This document shows, in pieces, positions 57,364 through 64,000 of a stretch of DNA of 64,000 nucleotides. Origin of the DNA: UBA668 sp963720695 (GTDB lineage Bacteria; Actinomycetota; Acidimicrobiia; Acidimicrobiales; Ilumatobacteraceae); the NCBI GenBank assembly GCA_963720695.1, contig CAVRGG010000004.1, positions 1,116,001 to 1,180,000 on the forward strand. The letters run 5' to 3'. Below the pieces are notes generated by a model. The model saw only the letters and a program-made list of their open reading frames with translations. It did no database searches and had not been told where the DNA came from. Within the stretch, counting starts at the first letter, position 1. Every line of letters begins with the position of its first letter. The translations under genes were made by a program, and so were the position numbers.

Positions 57364-58944
57364 GTGACGCCCTCCCTGGCGAAGGATGCAACCTTCAGTA
57401 TCCGGACACGGCTGACGGTGCTCGCCGCAGCCTTCCTCGCTGTGGTCCTCGCTGCTGCCGTCCTGTCGATGGTGCAGGTGCGCCGCTGGGAGCAGACATC
57501 CTCCGACCGGCGGGCGGCGCGCACGATCACGACCAGTCTGTCGGATCTTCGCCTCGCGATGTCCGACCAGGAGACTGGCGTCAGGGGCTATCTGTTGAGC
57601 AACGACCCCAGCTTCCTGGATCCGTACGGGCAGGGTCGCACGGATGCGTCGAAGGCAACCGCGACATTGCGAGCCAACCAGCACGTGATCCGAGGTTTCT
57701 CGGCGATGCTCGACCAGTTCGAGCAGGCCGACGAGTCATGGCGCACCGATGCCATCGAGCCGGCGTTGACGCTCCAGGCGAACGGACAACCCGTGCCCGA
57801 CTCACTGCTCGACGTCGGCAAGCAGAAGTTCGACACGGTCCGCAGCAGTCTCGACACGCTCACTGCCACCGTCGACGCGAAGGTGGCGATGCTCGACGAC
57901 GCGAACAAGAACCAGCAGCGGGTCGCGGTGGCGGCCGTGTTCGGCGGGTTCCTGGCCTCCCTCGCGGGCGCGCTCGTCGTACTCGTCCTCGTTCGCCGAT
58001 GGATGAGCCGACCGTTGGCGGACATCGCCGAGGCGGCCCGATCCATCGGTGCCGGGGCAGAGGAGCCACCACGCCCAGCGCTCCAGTCCGCGGAGCTGGT
58101 CGACGTGTGGTCGGCCATCGAGGTGCTGCAACAGCACCTCACCCAGGAACGCGACCGCGCGGTGCGCGCGTACGAGACGCTGGAGCAGAGCGCCGTGCTC
58201 GCACTGCACGTGCGGTCCGAGCTCGTCGCGTACGAGCACCTCGAAGTGGCCGACGGGTGGGCAGTCGCCTCCCGGCTCCGATCCGCAGAAGGATTGGTCG
58301 CCGGCGACTGCTACGACATCGGCCTGATCAACTCCAACGAGCTGTACGTCGTGGTGATCGACGTCACCGGTCACGGACCGCTCGCCGCTCTCAATGCGCT
58401 CAAGGCGAAGGCGCTGCTGCGCTCGGCCGTGAAGTCCGGGCACACTCCTGGCGGCAGCCTCGACTTGCTGCAGCGCCAGGCGAGCGACACGGGACTCGAC
58501 TACCTCACCGCCTTCATCGCGGTCGTCGACCTCCGCGACGGCGTCTGCCACTACGCCAACGCCGGTCACCCGCCGGCCCACATCGTCGACAGGAACCGCT
58601 CGATCATCCACCTGTCGGGCACCGGGCCGCTGGTCGGTCCGATCGATGCGCACTGGGAGACGTCCATCGCAGAAATGGACGAGGGCGCGACCCTGGTCAT
58701 CTACACGGATGGGCTCACCGAGGCCACCGGAACGGACAGAGACCGCCTCGGAGAGGAGCGCGTGATCGCCCACCTGAGCTCCACCGAGATCCCCGATGCC
58801 GATGGCGCGGTCGAGAGCCTGATCCAGCTTTTCGAGAGCTTCCACACCGGCCGCCAGGTCGACGATGTCACCATTGTCGCCCTCTCCCGGGGGGTCACGA
58901 CGAGCGCAGACCAGTCCGCCGACGAGCTAGCCTCCACTTCGTGA
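57364..58944 (+). CDS. CHASE3/HAMP sensor PP2C-type serine phosphatase (RsbU/SpoIIE-like)
   Basis: Starting at GTG 57364, 526 residues. One membrane helix near residues 16-38, then an extracellular CHASE3-like sensor (ETGVRGYLLSNDPSFLDPYGQGR), a second helix (about 188-210), and a HAMP segment RRWMSRPLADIAEAARSIG. The C-terminal PP2C-type domain has GDCYDIG, DVTGHG, NAGHPPA, TDGLTEA and DDVTIV, with the Asp metal ligands intact. It should dephosphorylate a STAS antagonist, and the next gene is one: its GTG overlaps this stop. The pair forms the upper half of a partner-switching cascade. Confidence 0.88.
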   Translation: MTPSLAKDATFSIRTRLTVLAAAFLAVVLAAAVLSMVQVRRWEQTSSDRRAARTITTSLSDLRLAMSDQETGVRGYLLSNDPSFLDPYGQGRTDASKATATLRANQHVIRGFSAMLDQFEQADESWRTDAIEPALTLQANGQPVPDSLLDVGKQKFDTVRSSLDTLTATVDAKVAMLDDANKNQQRVAVAAVFGGFLASLAGALVVLVLVRRWMSRPLADIAEAARSIGAGAEEPPRPALQSAELVDVWSAIEVLQQHLTQERDRAVRAYETLEQSAVLALHVRSELVAYEHLEVADGWAVASRLRSAEGLVAGDCYDIGLINSNELYVVVIDVTGHGPLAALNALKAKALLRSAVKSGHTPGGSLDLLQRQASDTGLDYLTAFIAVVDLRDGVCHYANAGHPPAHIVDRNRSIIHLSGTGPLVGPIDAHWETSIAEMDEGATLVIYTDGLTEATGTDRDRLGEERVIAHLSSTEIPDADGAVESLIQLFESFHTGRQVDDVTIVALSRGVTTSADQSADELASTS

Positions 58945-59252
58945 ACGACGACGAACTGCTGCAGGTCACGGCCACCGCGACCGGTTTCCGGCTCACCGGA
59001 GAGATCGACAGTTCCAGCGCACCCGCGCTGACTGCCCGGCTCGATCCGATGCCGTCGGCGCAACGCACCGAGCTCGACATGGAAGACGTCGAGTTCATCG
59101 ACTCGAGCGGCTTGCGCGTCATCATCGATGCTCATCTCCGCGCCGAGGCGGACGGGAAGCACCTCGTCATCGTCAAGCCGTCGAAGTCTGTGCAGCGTCT
59201 GCTCGACATCGCCGGCATGACCACCGTGCTGCACGTCGAAGGTGTCGACTGA
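58941..59252 (+). CDS. STAS-domain anti-sigma factor antagonist
   Basis: From GTG 58941 (overlapping the phosphatase stop by four bases), 103 residues of a single STAS domain like RsbV/SpoIIAA. The phosphorylation loop is VEFIDSSGLRVII, with Ser56 the likely site (by analogy with SpoIIAA Ser58). Other marks are GFRLTGEIDSSSAPALTARL and LVIVKPSKSVQRLLDIAGM. When dephosphorylated it should bind RsbW-like kinases and free the sigma factor. Two candidate kinases are encoded at 59262 and 61468. Confidence 0.9.
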   Translation: MNDDELLQVTATATGFRLTGEIDSSSAPALTARLDPMPSAQRTELDMEDVEFIDSSGLRVIIDAHLRAEADGKHLVIVKPSKSVQRLLDIAGMTTVLHVEGVD

Positions 59253-59261
59253 CAGCTCGGT

Positions 59262-59639
59262 TCAGCGGGCGAGTTCCGCTGCAGCCTTGTTGATCCGGAT
59301 GACGCCGTCCTCGGTCGACCACGAATCGGTGACCGAGGCGAGGATCGTCGCCGCCAGCGCGTCGACCGCGAGGCCCGCCGCGGGCGGCTCGGTGAACAGC
59401 TCGGCGTCGATCGAGCCCTCCTGCGCGAGGACGGCGGCGACGATGCTGCCCTGCCCGGCGCAGTGGTCGACGAGGACCGAGAACGCTTCCGACACCGCGA
59501 GGCGCACGTCGTCGATCTCGTCGACCGAGAAGCCTTGGTCGGCGGCGAGTGAGGAGGCGAGCAGGCGCACCACGGCCCCGTAGCGCGCACGCGCCGGCAC
59601 GATGAGCTGCAGGCGATCGACCTCGGGCTCCGTGCTCAT
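59262..59639 (-). CDS. RsbW-like ATP-binding anti-sigma/kinase protein (1)
   Basis: A 125-residue HATPase_c-like protein. The N-box region is DEIDDVRLAVSEAFSVLVDHC; the Asn of the box is replaced by Ser/Asp residues, so the ATPase site is weak. The C-terminal helix, TDSWSTEDGVIRINKAAAELAR, and the strands SIVAAVLAQEGSIDAELFTEPP are present. It may sequester a sigma factor or phosphorylate the STAS protein, or be a degenerate partner. The gene is convergent with the STAS gene, 10 bases away. A GTTT-N16-GGGTAG promoter candidate is upstream. Confidence 0.7.
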   Translation of the reverse strand: MSTEPEVDRLQLIVPARARYGAVVRLLASSLAADQGFSVDEIDDVRLAVSEAFSVLVDHCAGQGSIVAAVLAQEGSIDAELFTEPPAAGLAVDALAATILASVTDSWSTEDGVIRINKAAAELAR

Positions 59640-59707
59640 CGTCGTCACGTTACCGCTCGGGGAAGGGCGGCGGGAGGACGGCACCGCAGGATGATCATGC
59701 GGCTCCT

Positions 59708-59733
59708 CTACCCCACCCCGGATCGACTCAAAC
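59708..59733 (-). promoter_or_regulatory. Putative SigB/SigF-type promoter before the RsbW-like gene
   Basis: On the minus strand GTTT (59733-59730), 16 bases, then GGGTAG (59713-59708). It lies about 70 bases before the ATG at 59639. It matches the GTTT-N14-16-GGGTA pattern of actinobacterial SigB/SigF promoters. Confidence 0.5.
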
Positions 59734-59781
59734 CGCACCGCTGCGACCACTGCCGGCCGGCGCGTTTGGATAAGGAGCGGC

Positions 59782-60459
59782 GTGGGTACCGAGATGGCCG
59801 TGACCAACCTCACCACCCCCCAGCCGATCACCGCGCCGACCACGCGTGCGCCCATCACGGTGGCGGTGGTGAACGACTTCGACATCATCGTCCGCGGCGT
59901 CGCGGCGATGCTCGAGCCCTGGCCACACCTCAGCGTGGTGGAGCTCGATGTCGGTGGATGTCCGGACCGGCCCGTCGACGTGGCGTTGTTCGACACCTTC
60001 GCAACCCCCCGCAATTGCCTCGACCGGGCCGCGGACATGATCGAGGACGCCACGGTGCGGTCGGTCGTGATGTACACCTGGCAGGCGTCGCAGGACTTCC
60101 TCGACCACGCGTACGACATCGGTGTCGCCGACGTCGTCTACAAGTCCGAACCGGCGGAGACCCTCGTGGGGGCGATCCACCGTGTCGCCGACGGACATCG
60201 CTCCGCACGACGACGACCCCAACGGGCGCGCTCGGTGGCCGGCACCGACCAGCTCACCGAGCGCGAACGGGAGGTACTCGCACTGCTGGCCGCGGGCCAC
60301 CCGAACCGTCGGATCGCCGACGAGCTCTTCTTGTCGCCGGACACGGTGAAAACCCACCTGCGGAGCCTCTACCGCAAGCTCGGCGTGCAGAACCGCACCC
60401 AGGCTGCGGTGCGGGCCGACGTTTGGATCGGCACGCCCGTGGGTATCGCCACGGCATGA
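59782..60459 (+). CDS. LuxR-family response regulator (orphan)
   Basis: From GTG 59782 (AAGGAG five bases upstream), 225 residues. The receiver part has Asn31-Asp32, a likely phospho-acceptor Asp71 (VALFDTF) and Lys in VVYKSEPAETL. The LuxR-type domain is LTEREREVLALLAAGHPNRRIADELFLSPDTVKTHLRSLYRKLG. There is no adjacent kinase, so it may be controlled by a distant one or by non-phosphoryl signals. An in-frame ATG at 59794 is an alternative start. It is in the middle of the stress block and overlaps a small gene by four bases. Confidence 0.85.
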   Translation: MGTEMAVTNLTTPQPITAPTTRAPITVAVVNDFDIIVRGVAAMLEPWPHLSVVELDVGGCPDRPVDVALFDTFATPRNCLDRAADMIEDATVRSVVMYTWQASQDFLDHAYDIGVADVVYKSEPAETLVGAIHRVADGHRSARRRPQRARSVAGTDQLTEREREVLALLAAGHPNRRIADELFLSPDTVKTHLRSLYRKLGVQNRTQAAVRADVWIGTPVGIATA

Positions 60460-60644
60460 CCGAACACGAGCCCACCACCACGCCCGAGCCCGCTCCCCAC
60501 GCAGATCGCCCGCCGACTCAGGACGAGATCGCTGCTGCCGAACGCGCAGCCGGCTCGGTCGACGTGGATCGGACCGGCGCTCACTTCGACGAGATGAACG
60601 AGATCGGTGCCGACGTCGAGGGAGAGGGCAAGATCGAGGGCTGA
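60456..60644 (+). CDS. Small acidic hypothetical protein, 62 aa
   Basis: From ATG 60456 (overlapping the response regulator stop), 62 residues. It is acidic and Pro/Thr-rich at the start (MTEHEPTTTPEPAPHADRPPTQDE), followed by a helix IAAAERAAGSVD and an acidic end. It looks disordered. Its coupling to the regulator suggests a linked role, but none is known. It converges on the sigma factor gene with a 17-base gap. Confidence 0.65.
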   Translation: MTEHEPTTTPEPAPHADRPPTQDEIAAAERAAGSVDVDRTGAHFDEMNEIGADVEGEGKIEG

Positions 60645-60661
60645 CCCCGGCTCGAGTGACG

Positions 60662-61456
60662 TCAGCCGGAGTCGGCCCCGGTGTCCTGGGCGCTGGGTTC
60701 CTGCTCGTCGTCGAGCCGCTCGCGAAGCCGCTCGAAAGCCTTGCGCAACAGGCGCGAGACGTGCATCTGCGACATGCCCACCCGGTCGGCGATCTGCGCC
60801 TGCGACAGCTCCTCGAAGAAACGCAGGCGCACGATCTCGCGCTCGCGCTCGGGCAACGTCGCCATCAGCTGTTCGACGAGCAGTCGATCGGTCGATTCGG
60901 CGACGCCGCCGTCGGGCGCCACGTCGTGGGCGCGGCTTCCCGTCGGCCGAGTCTGACGAGGAGGCGCTTCGAGCGAGCCGACCGCGAACGCGGCGCCCGC
61001 CGCAATGCCGCGCAGCACATCGTCGCGGTCGACCTGGAGGTGCGTCGCCAGCTCGTCGACCGTCGGCGATCGTCCCAGACCCTGCTCGAGGTCGCCGCTC
61101 GCCCGGGCCACGGCGAGGTGCAGTTCCTTGGCCGAGCGTGGCACGCGGACCACCCATGTCTGGTCACGAAGGTAGCGCTTGAGCTCGCCCTCGATCGTGA
61201 CCCCGGCGAAGGCCGTGAACGTCGCCCCGTGATCCGGGTCGAACCGGTCGACCGCCTTGACCAAGCCGATCATCGCCGCCTGGCGCACGTCGTCACTCGC
61301 CGCACGCGAGCGTACGTACCGCTGCGCGATGTGCGTGGCGAAGCCCATGTACCGCTCGACGATCTCGTTCCGAAGCCGCCGGTCACGGGTCTGGGCGAAG
61401 CGGAGGAGGAGCTCTGCCTCGTCGTCCCGCGCGGTCGGGTCTGCATCGGTTGTCAT
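60662..61456 (-). CDS. SigB/SigF/SigG-type RNA polymerase sigma factor
   Basis: From ATG 61456, 264 residues. Region 2 reads NEIVERYMGFATHIAQRYVRSRAASDDVRQAAMIGLVKAVDRFDPDHGATFTAFAGVTIEGELKRYLRD; region 3 follows with RSAKELHLAVARASGDLEQGLGRSPTVDELATHL. Region 4 contains LPEREREIVRLRFFEELSQAQIADRVGMSQMHVSRLLRKAFERL, a full helix-turn-helix. This is the group 3 SigB/F class, controlled by RsbW-type anti-sigma factors. The RsbW-like gene is 11 bases upstream in the same operon, and the operon start has a matching promoter. Confidence 0.93.
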   Translation of the reverse strand: MTTDADPTARDDEAELLLRFAQTRDRRLRNEIVERYMGFATHIAQRYVRSRAASDDVRQAAMIGLVKAVDRFDPDHGATFTAFAGVTIEGELKRYLRDQTWVVRVPRSAKELHLAVARASGDLEQGLGRSPTVDELATHLQVDRDDVLRGIAAGAAFAVGSLEAPPRQTRPTGSRAHDVAPDGGVAESTDRLLVEQLMATLPEREREIVRLRFFEELSQAQIADRVGMSQMHVSRLLRKAFERLRERLDDEQEPSAQDTGADSG

Positions 61457-61467
61457 GGTCGCTGCCG

Positions 61468-61884
61468 TCAGCCGGCCAACCGGACGGTCACGACGACCAG
61501 GTCGCCATCGACCCGATCGACCTCGAGGTCGGTGGAGAGGGCCTCGACGATCGCGAGACCCCGACCGCGCGGGGCCCACGGGGGCGGCAACGAGCCGGCC
61601 GAACCGGGGAACTCCGCCTGGGAGTGGTTGCGCACCATGATCTCGACCTCTCCATCGGCGCCGAGGCCCACACGCACTGTGTAATCACGGCCGGGAGCGG
61701 CCTCGATGGCGTTCGATGCCAGTTCGCTCACCACCAGGGCGGCGGTGTCACACAGGTCGTCGCTCATGCCGTGCTCGCCGAGCACTCGAACCACATCGCG
61801 CCGGGACGACCGCAAGCTACCCGGCTCGCCCGGGTAGTCGCGGTCGAACGGCAGGTTCGCTCCGGCGGTGGACGGCATCGTCAT
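61468..61884 (-). CDS. RsbW-like anti-sigma factor/serine kinase (2)
   Basis: A 138-residue HATPase_c protein. The N-box is ALVVSELASNAIEAAPG, with the conserved Asn; the G1 region is in VEIMVRNHSQAEFPG, and the G2 box PRGRGLAIVEALSTDLEV. It keeps the ATP-binding set better than the copy at 59262 and is 11 bases before the sigma factor gene, so it is the likely cognate anti-sigma kinase. Phosphorylation of the STAS protein by this enzyme and its reversal by the PP2C phosphatase would set sigma activity. Confidence 0.88.
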   Translation of the reverse strand: MTMPSTAGANLPFDRDYPGEPGSLRSSRRDVVRVLGEHGMSDDLCDTAALVVSELASNAIEAAPGRDYTVRVGLGADGEVEIMVRNHSQAEFPGSAGSLPPPWAPRGRGLAIVEALSTDLEVDRVDGDLVVVTVRLAG

Positions 61885-61934
61885 CGCCCGGGCTGTCCGA
61901 CCCGCTGTGCGCGCTCAGCCATCACTGGCGCAGC

Positions 61935-62615
61935 TTAGTCACGACCGGCCGCGGCAAGCCGTTGGGGCGAACGGGACGTCTTCCTGGAGGCGGAGCGGGC
62001 AGCACCGAGTTCCGTACGCTCCCCGACGTTGGCCATGCCACCGGCCCAGTCCAGGAGGTGCGAGCGAACGAACCACTGGTACTTCTCCAACTCACGGGTC
62101 TGACCGACGAGCATGTCCTCGGTCATCGCATCGATGTCGCCGACGGCGTCGATCGCCGCGCGATGTCCACCGATGACCCCCTCGTACACCACGTCCAGCG
62201 CCGCGAGGTGGGTGATGCTGTCGGCTCGGTCGAGGGAGTAGTCGTCCCAGGTCCTGCGCTCGACGAGCTTGCCGGGGACACCGGACGGCGAGCCACCAAG
62301 GGTGGCGATGCGCTCCGCCGTCTCGTCGGCCATCAGCGAGACCCCGGCGTATTGCGGGTCGAGCATCTGGTGGACGGAGATGAAGTTCGGACCGACGACG
62401 TTCCAGTGGATGTGCTTGAGCGTCAGCGACAGGTCGATGAGCGATCCGAGCCGCTCCTGCAGCGCGTCGGCCACCTTGGCGCCCTGTGCGCTGGTCAGCG
62501 TCGGGACGGTGAAGATGGCCCTGCGATCCGAGGTGATGGCCGAGCGGGAGGGCTGCTTGGTGGCCTTGGTGGCCTTGGATGCGCTGGTGCGACTGGACTT
62601 GCGTGCGGTTGCCAT
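61935..62615 (-). CDS. dps: Dps-family DNA-protecting ferritin
   Basis: A 226-residue Dps protein. The ferroxidase ligands are in LTLKHIHWNVVGPNFISVHQMLDPQYAGVSLMADETAERIATLGG, with His, Asp and Glu in the family positions; DMLVGQTRELEKYQWFVRSHL is the later helix. Both tails are basic: ARKSSRTSASKATKATKQPSR at the start and ASRKTSRSPQRLAAAGRD at the end, fitting DNA binding. It oxidises Fe(II) with peroxide and protects DNA in stress. It lies 45 bases downstream of DUF4383, in the same operon as the anti-sigma and sigma genes. Confidence 0.93.
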   Translation of the reverse strand: MATARKSSRTSASKATKATKQPSRSAITSDRRAIFTVPTLTSAQGAKVADALQERLGSLIDLSLTLKHIHWNVVGPNFISVHQMLDPQYAGVSLMADETAERIATLGGSPSGVPGKLVERRTWDDYSLDRADSITHLAALDVVYEGVIGGHRAAIDAVGDIDAMTEDMLVGQTRELEKYQWFVRSHLLDWAGGMANVGERTELGAARSASRKTSRSPQRLAAAGRD

Positions 62616-62660
62616 GAAGTGATCCTTCCGAATGGTGGGGAGTGGGTGAGGCGACGACGG

Positions 62661-63236
62661 TCAGTCGACGCGAACGGTGCGGTGCGACGCGACGTACCGG
62701 GGCAGGGCGAGCGCAGCCAGGGCCACAACGCCACCGATGGCAGCCAGGATCCACGACCACGTCGATTCGAGGGCGAGGTTCTTCTCGAAGCTCGAGGTCT
62801 GCACACCGCCGACGATGCCGGCGATGGCGAGCGCGAGACCGAAGAACATCTCACCGCCGCGCCAGCGGGCGAGACCGGCGAGCAGCAGGAGCAGGCCGGC
62901 GATCCCCTCGACGATGCCGAGCAGCGCGGTGTGACTGAAACCGAGCACGTCGACGACGTTGGCATCGACACCACCGTCGAAACCGGCACGGGCCATGGCT
63001 ACCAAGCCCACGACCAGCAGGAAAACACCGGCGAGCGAGGCGATCATCGCATCGGGCGAGAACGAACGACTCATCGTCGTCCCCGTCGACTCGACCGTCC
63101 GGGCCGATTCGACGACCTGAGGCGTTTCGACGACCGGAGCCGCAAAGGCCTGCGTGGGCTCCCCCGGCGTCCTGGTGACCACCGTCTCCGGGGTCACGGT
63201 GTCGGTGGTGCGTACCACCAGCGGTCCCTCATCCAT
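62661..63236 (-). CDS. DUF4383 membrane protein
   Basis: From ATG 63236 (AAGGAG before it), 191 residues. About 50 residues of Thr/Val/Pro-rich cytoplasmic tail precede four membrane helices: MIASLAGVFLLVVGLVAMARAG, LLGIVEGIAGLLLLLAGLARW, MFFGLALAIAGIVGGV, and WILAAIGGVVALAALALP. This matches DUF4383, of unknown role, often found with stress genes in actinobacteria. It is the first gene of the dps-anti-sigma-sigma operon, and a SigB-type promoter candidate lies 55 bases upstream. Confidence 0.85.
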   Translation of the reverse strand: MDEGPLVVRTTDTVTPETVVTRTPGEPTQAFAAPVVETPQVVESARTVESTGTTMSRSFSPDAMIASLAGVFLLVVGLVAMARAGFDGGVDANVVDVLGFSHTALLGIVEGIAGLLLLLAGLARWRGGEMFFGLALAIAGIVGGVQTSSFEKNLALESTWSWILAAIGGVVALAALALPRYVASHRTVRVD

Positions 63237-63290
63237 GACGTTCTCCTTCGTTGCAGTCGGCGCGCGGAGGCGCGCCGTGATGCCCGGAGG

Positions 63291-63316
63291 ATTCCCGGTT
63301 CGCTCCGTGCTCAAAC
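63291..63316 (-). promoter_or_regulatory. Putative SigB/SigF-type promoter of the dps-sigma operon
   Basis: On the minus strand GTTT (63316-63313), 16 bases, then GGGAAT (63296-63291), about 55 bases before ATG 63236. The flanking GGCGATGTTTG is identical to that before the GlsB gene. It suggests that the sigma factor controls its own operon. Confidence 0.55.
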
Positions 63317-63346
63317 ATCGCCGCGGCAGCGGCTGCGAACGTCGGC

Positions 63347-64000
63347 TCAGTGTTCGGCGAGACGCTGCACGAGGCCGGCGAACGGCACGAGCTGCGGGCC
63401 CTGCACGCAGACGTAGCTGTAGCCCCAGCGCTCCCGACGCTGGCGGAGTCGCTCGGCGATCTCGGACTCGCTCCCGACCAACACGATCGGGCTGTCGAGC
63501 ACCTCGGCGGTGCTCACTCCGGCGAATCCGGCCAGTGCCGCGACGGTGTCGTGAGGAGTGTCGGTGATCGCGGCCGTCGAGAGCCACGCATTCAGTTCCA
63601 GGGCGTCCCACCGCGCTCCGGACGCCTCACGCACCAAGCGCCACCTTGGCGTCGATCGCGGCCGGCAGCGCGTCGCGGAACGTGCCCGCGTTGTCGCGAC
63701 CGGCCGCGGTGCTGGGGTTGACGCCGACGATGTCCGCCTCGGCTCCGGCGAAGCGCAGCAACCGGGGGCCCCCGCCGGCGACGAGGATCTTCGGTCCGCC
63801 CGGCGTGGCAGGGAGCGGTGTGCCTTCGATCTCCTGCAGTTGGTACTCCTCGCCGTCGAAGGACACGAGCTCGCCGGAGAACAGGAGGCGCAGCACGCGC
63901 ACGTACTCCATGAGCCGCGAGACACGACGACCGGGCGGGTCCATGCGGATGCCCGATCGGGAGTAGTCCAGCGGGTTGTACCCGGCGCCGAGCCCGAGCT
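63347..64000 (-). pseudogene. LLM-class F420-dependent oxidoreductase (partial, frameshifted)
   Basis: The gene runs off the right edge; the visible part ends at 63347. The N-terminal part in one frame reads LGLGAGYNPLDYSRSGIRMD, then SRLMEYVRVLRLLFSGELVSFDGEEYQL and GPKILVAGGGPRLLRFAGAEADIVGVNP, and stops at 63627 after DAKVALGA. A second frame continues LVREASGARWDALELNAWLSTAAITDTPHDTVAALAGFAG to the end AEH. One extra base within about 63638-63645 explains it. The restored protein fits the TIGR03621-like F420-dependent luciferase family. The shift could be a real mutation or an assembly error. Confidence 0.75.

Overview
The window is about 64 kb of very GC-rich, densely packed DNA, with GTG and TTG starts alongside ATG and many 4-base ATGA/GTGA gene overlaps. 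The gene families point to an actinobacterium: F420-type flavin enzymes, a polyphosphate glucokinase, a SigB/SigF-type sigma factor with RsbW-like kinases, a fused OleBC, and a LexA box of the CGAAC-N4-GTTCG type. The mix of luciferase-like monooxygenases, SDRs, phosphotransferases and an N,N-dimethylformamidase-like protein suits the Acidimicrobiia (Ilumatobacter-like), but that placement is an inference from gene content. No rRNA, tRNA, CRISPR array, transposase or prophage block was seen. No gene-free stretch exceeds 300 bases; the longest (3830-4088) holds two hairpins.

Layout. 1-4.8 kb: partial zinc alcohol dehydrogenase, small conserved proteins, a lipoprotein, a luciferase-like monooxygenase and a hotdog thioesterase. 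4.9-8.2 kb: a tightly overlapped modA-modB-modC operon ending in a PadR-type regulator, with a palindrome at its promoter. 8.2-10.1 kb: a methyltransferase and an SOS-box-preceded DNA polymerase IV. 10.1-21.3 kb: mixed metabolism (SDR, phytanoyl-CoA dioxygenase-like, TOPRIM protein, two phosphotransferases, GlpD, a frameshifted ROK gene, a DMFase-like protein). 21.4-27.7 kb: an oleA-oleBC-oleD long-chain olefin/beta-lactone operon divergent from an acyl-CoA synthetase. 27.8-36.4 kb: a ferritin-like DUF2202 lipoprotein behind a CsoR-like site, an ApbE-like flavin transferase, an F420-type oxidoreductase, a polyphosphate glucokinase/GH15 pair, a nicotinamidase and a membrane-anchored GH18 protein. 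36.5-46.2 kb: a glycosyltransferase-EAL fusion, a VOC protein, an ABC exporter divergent from a two-component system, and a 45-codon small ORF before a strong terminator. 46.3-56.8 kb: a giant secreted phosphodiesterase/5'-nucleotidase fusion, a RecQ-like helicase and small enzymes. 56.8-63.2 kb: a general-stress block. 63.3-64 kb: a truncated, frameshifted F420-type oxidoreductase.

How the parts work together. The stress block holds a GlsB-like membrane protein, a CHASE3/HAMP/PP2C phosphatase, a STAS antagonist, two RsbW-like ATPases, a LuxR-type response regulator, a SigB-like sigma factor, Dps and a DUF4383 membrane protein. Three of its transcription units are preceded by GTTT-N16-GGGWAN sequences like SigB/SigF promoters, which suggests one autoregulated partner-switching module. 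The ole genes should condense two acyl-CoAs and reduce the product to a beta-lactone and then an olefin. The GH15 and polyphosphate glucokinase genes overlap, which suggests that glucose released from glucan is phosphorylated with polyphosphate. Two genes (ROK and the terminal flavin enzyme) carry apparent one-base frameshifts that could be real or assembly errors.
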